Assembly (NCBI GenBank): GCA_030770425.1
Contig: JASJFT010000053.1
Coordinates: 62,001-126,000 of the forward strand
Direction: 5' to 3'
Source: Darksidea phi
Taxonomy: Eukaryota; Ascomycota; Dothideomycetes; Pleosporales; Lentitheciaceae
Length of the DNA: 64,000 nt
The position numbers and the translations under genes are program-made. Positions within the stretch are counted from its first letter, which is position 1. Every line of letters begins with the position of its first letter. Below the pieces are notes generated by a model. The model saw only the letters and a program-made list of their open reading frames with translations, was not told the DNA's origin and searched no databases. Shown here piece by piece: positions 63,666-64,000 of this stretch.

Positions 63666-64000
63666 ATGTTTCACTGCAGAGTCTCGCGCCACTTCGCCCA
63701 GCGGGCAGCCATTCAGCGCTCCACCAACTTCCGCCCTTCCACCCTCGCCCTCCCGCGCTTGCTCTCCACCACGCCCACGACGCGCGCCCGAAAAGACACG
63801 CAAGATAAGGACTCGCTCAATCCACAATCGTCCGAATACTCCAAGTCTGCCGACGACGACGCGGCCTCGGGGTCAAGTGCGGCATTCGACCCGAGCACGA
63901 CCAGCCCCGAGAAAGCCGAGAAGACAAACGAGAAAGAGAGCGGTGGCAATGGCCCACTGAATGTTTCCCCTGGAAATCCGGACGTGAGCAAGCCGAGGGG
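63666..64000 (+). CDS. Mitochondrial-type conserved fungal protein (3' end outside window)
   Basis: The reading frame from ATG 63666 is open to the window edge, 111 codons. Residues 1-45 are a typical mitochondrial presequence: Arg-rich, no acidic residues (MFHCRVSRHFAQRAAIQ, then LPRLLSTTPTTRARK). The visible mature part is hydrophilic and low-complexity, with the blocks EYSKSADDDAA, AAFDPSTTSPE and PDVSKPRG, a pattern I associate with small fungal mitochondrial proteins of unknown function. No stop in the window; possible introns cannot be judged. Confidence 0.7.
   Translation, partial: MFHCRVSRHFAQRAAIQRSTNFRPSTLALPRLLSTTPTTRARKDTQDKDSLNPQSSEYSKSADDDAASGSSAAFDPSTTSPEKAEKTNEKESGGNGPLNVSPGNPDVSKPR

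Overview
The window looks like nuclear DNA of a filamentous ascomycete (Pezizomycotina, possibly a dothideomycete). The genes have short GT-AG introns (mostly 43-80 nt) with CTAAC/CTGAC-like branch sites. The families include HET-domain proteins, NACHT NLR-type proteins, a Zn2Cys6 regulator, fungal P450s, FMP52 and a two-domain glyoxalase. AT-rich blocks nearly free of ORFs, and old genes with CAG-to-TAG nonsense changes, look like repeat-induced point mutation (RIP), a Pezizomycotina trait. All identities come from reading motifs by eye; no database search was run.

Layout. 1-12.4 kb: an AT-rich block, a broken P450/rhodopsin-domain chimera, a foldback MITE-like element, two intact P450 genes, a FAR-17a/AIG1-like membrane protein, a histidine-phosphatase (Tfc7-like) gene and a RIP-damaged cyclopropane-fatty-acid-synthase-type gene. 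12.4-14.8 kb: gene-free, with several tandem repeat families, including two 23-bp arrays in opposite orientation around a 190-bp spacer. 14.8-39.2 kb: an accessory island of self/non-self recognition type genes (two HET proteins, a Goodbye-NACHT-ankyrin NLR, an alpha/beta-hydrolase-NACHT NLR, an F-box protein with 13 nearly identical ankyrin repeats). It also holds relics of further NACHT/WD40 and ankyrin genes, a secreted HExxH peptidase, an MDR oxidoreductase and AT-rich RIP blocks. 39.9-52.1 kb: mostly conserved cellular genes (PNPOx-like protein, Zn2Cys6 factor, Roadblock/LC7 protein, glyoxalase I, phosphoglycerate dehydrogenase, FMP52). 52.1-64 kb: a decayed protein kinase, a DUF6594-type membrane protein, an F-box protein, a tiny two-exon mitochondrial-type protein, a MOSC/ferredoxin-reductase/2Fe-2S fusion broken by two lesions, and the 5' end of a mitochondrial protein cut by the window edge.

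The most coherent biology is the 12-39 kb island, which resembles a heterokaryon-incompatibility or innate-immunity locus. NLR architectures with different N-terminal effectors lie within 25 kb of each other, beside HET effectors and a recently expanded ankyrin array, and amid RIP-scarred repeats. That they act together is inference from position only. Exon structures given for intron-containing genes were checked to keep frame from start to stop.
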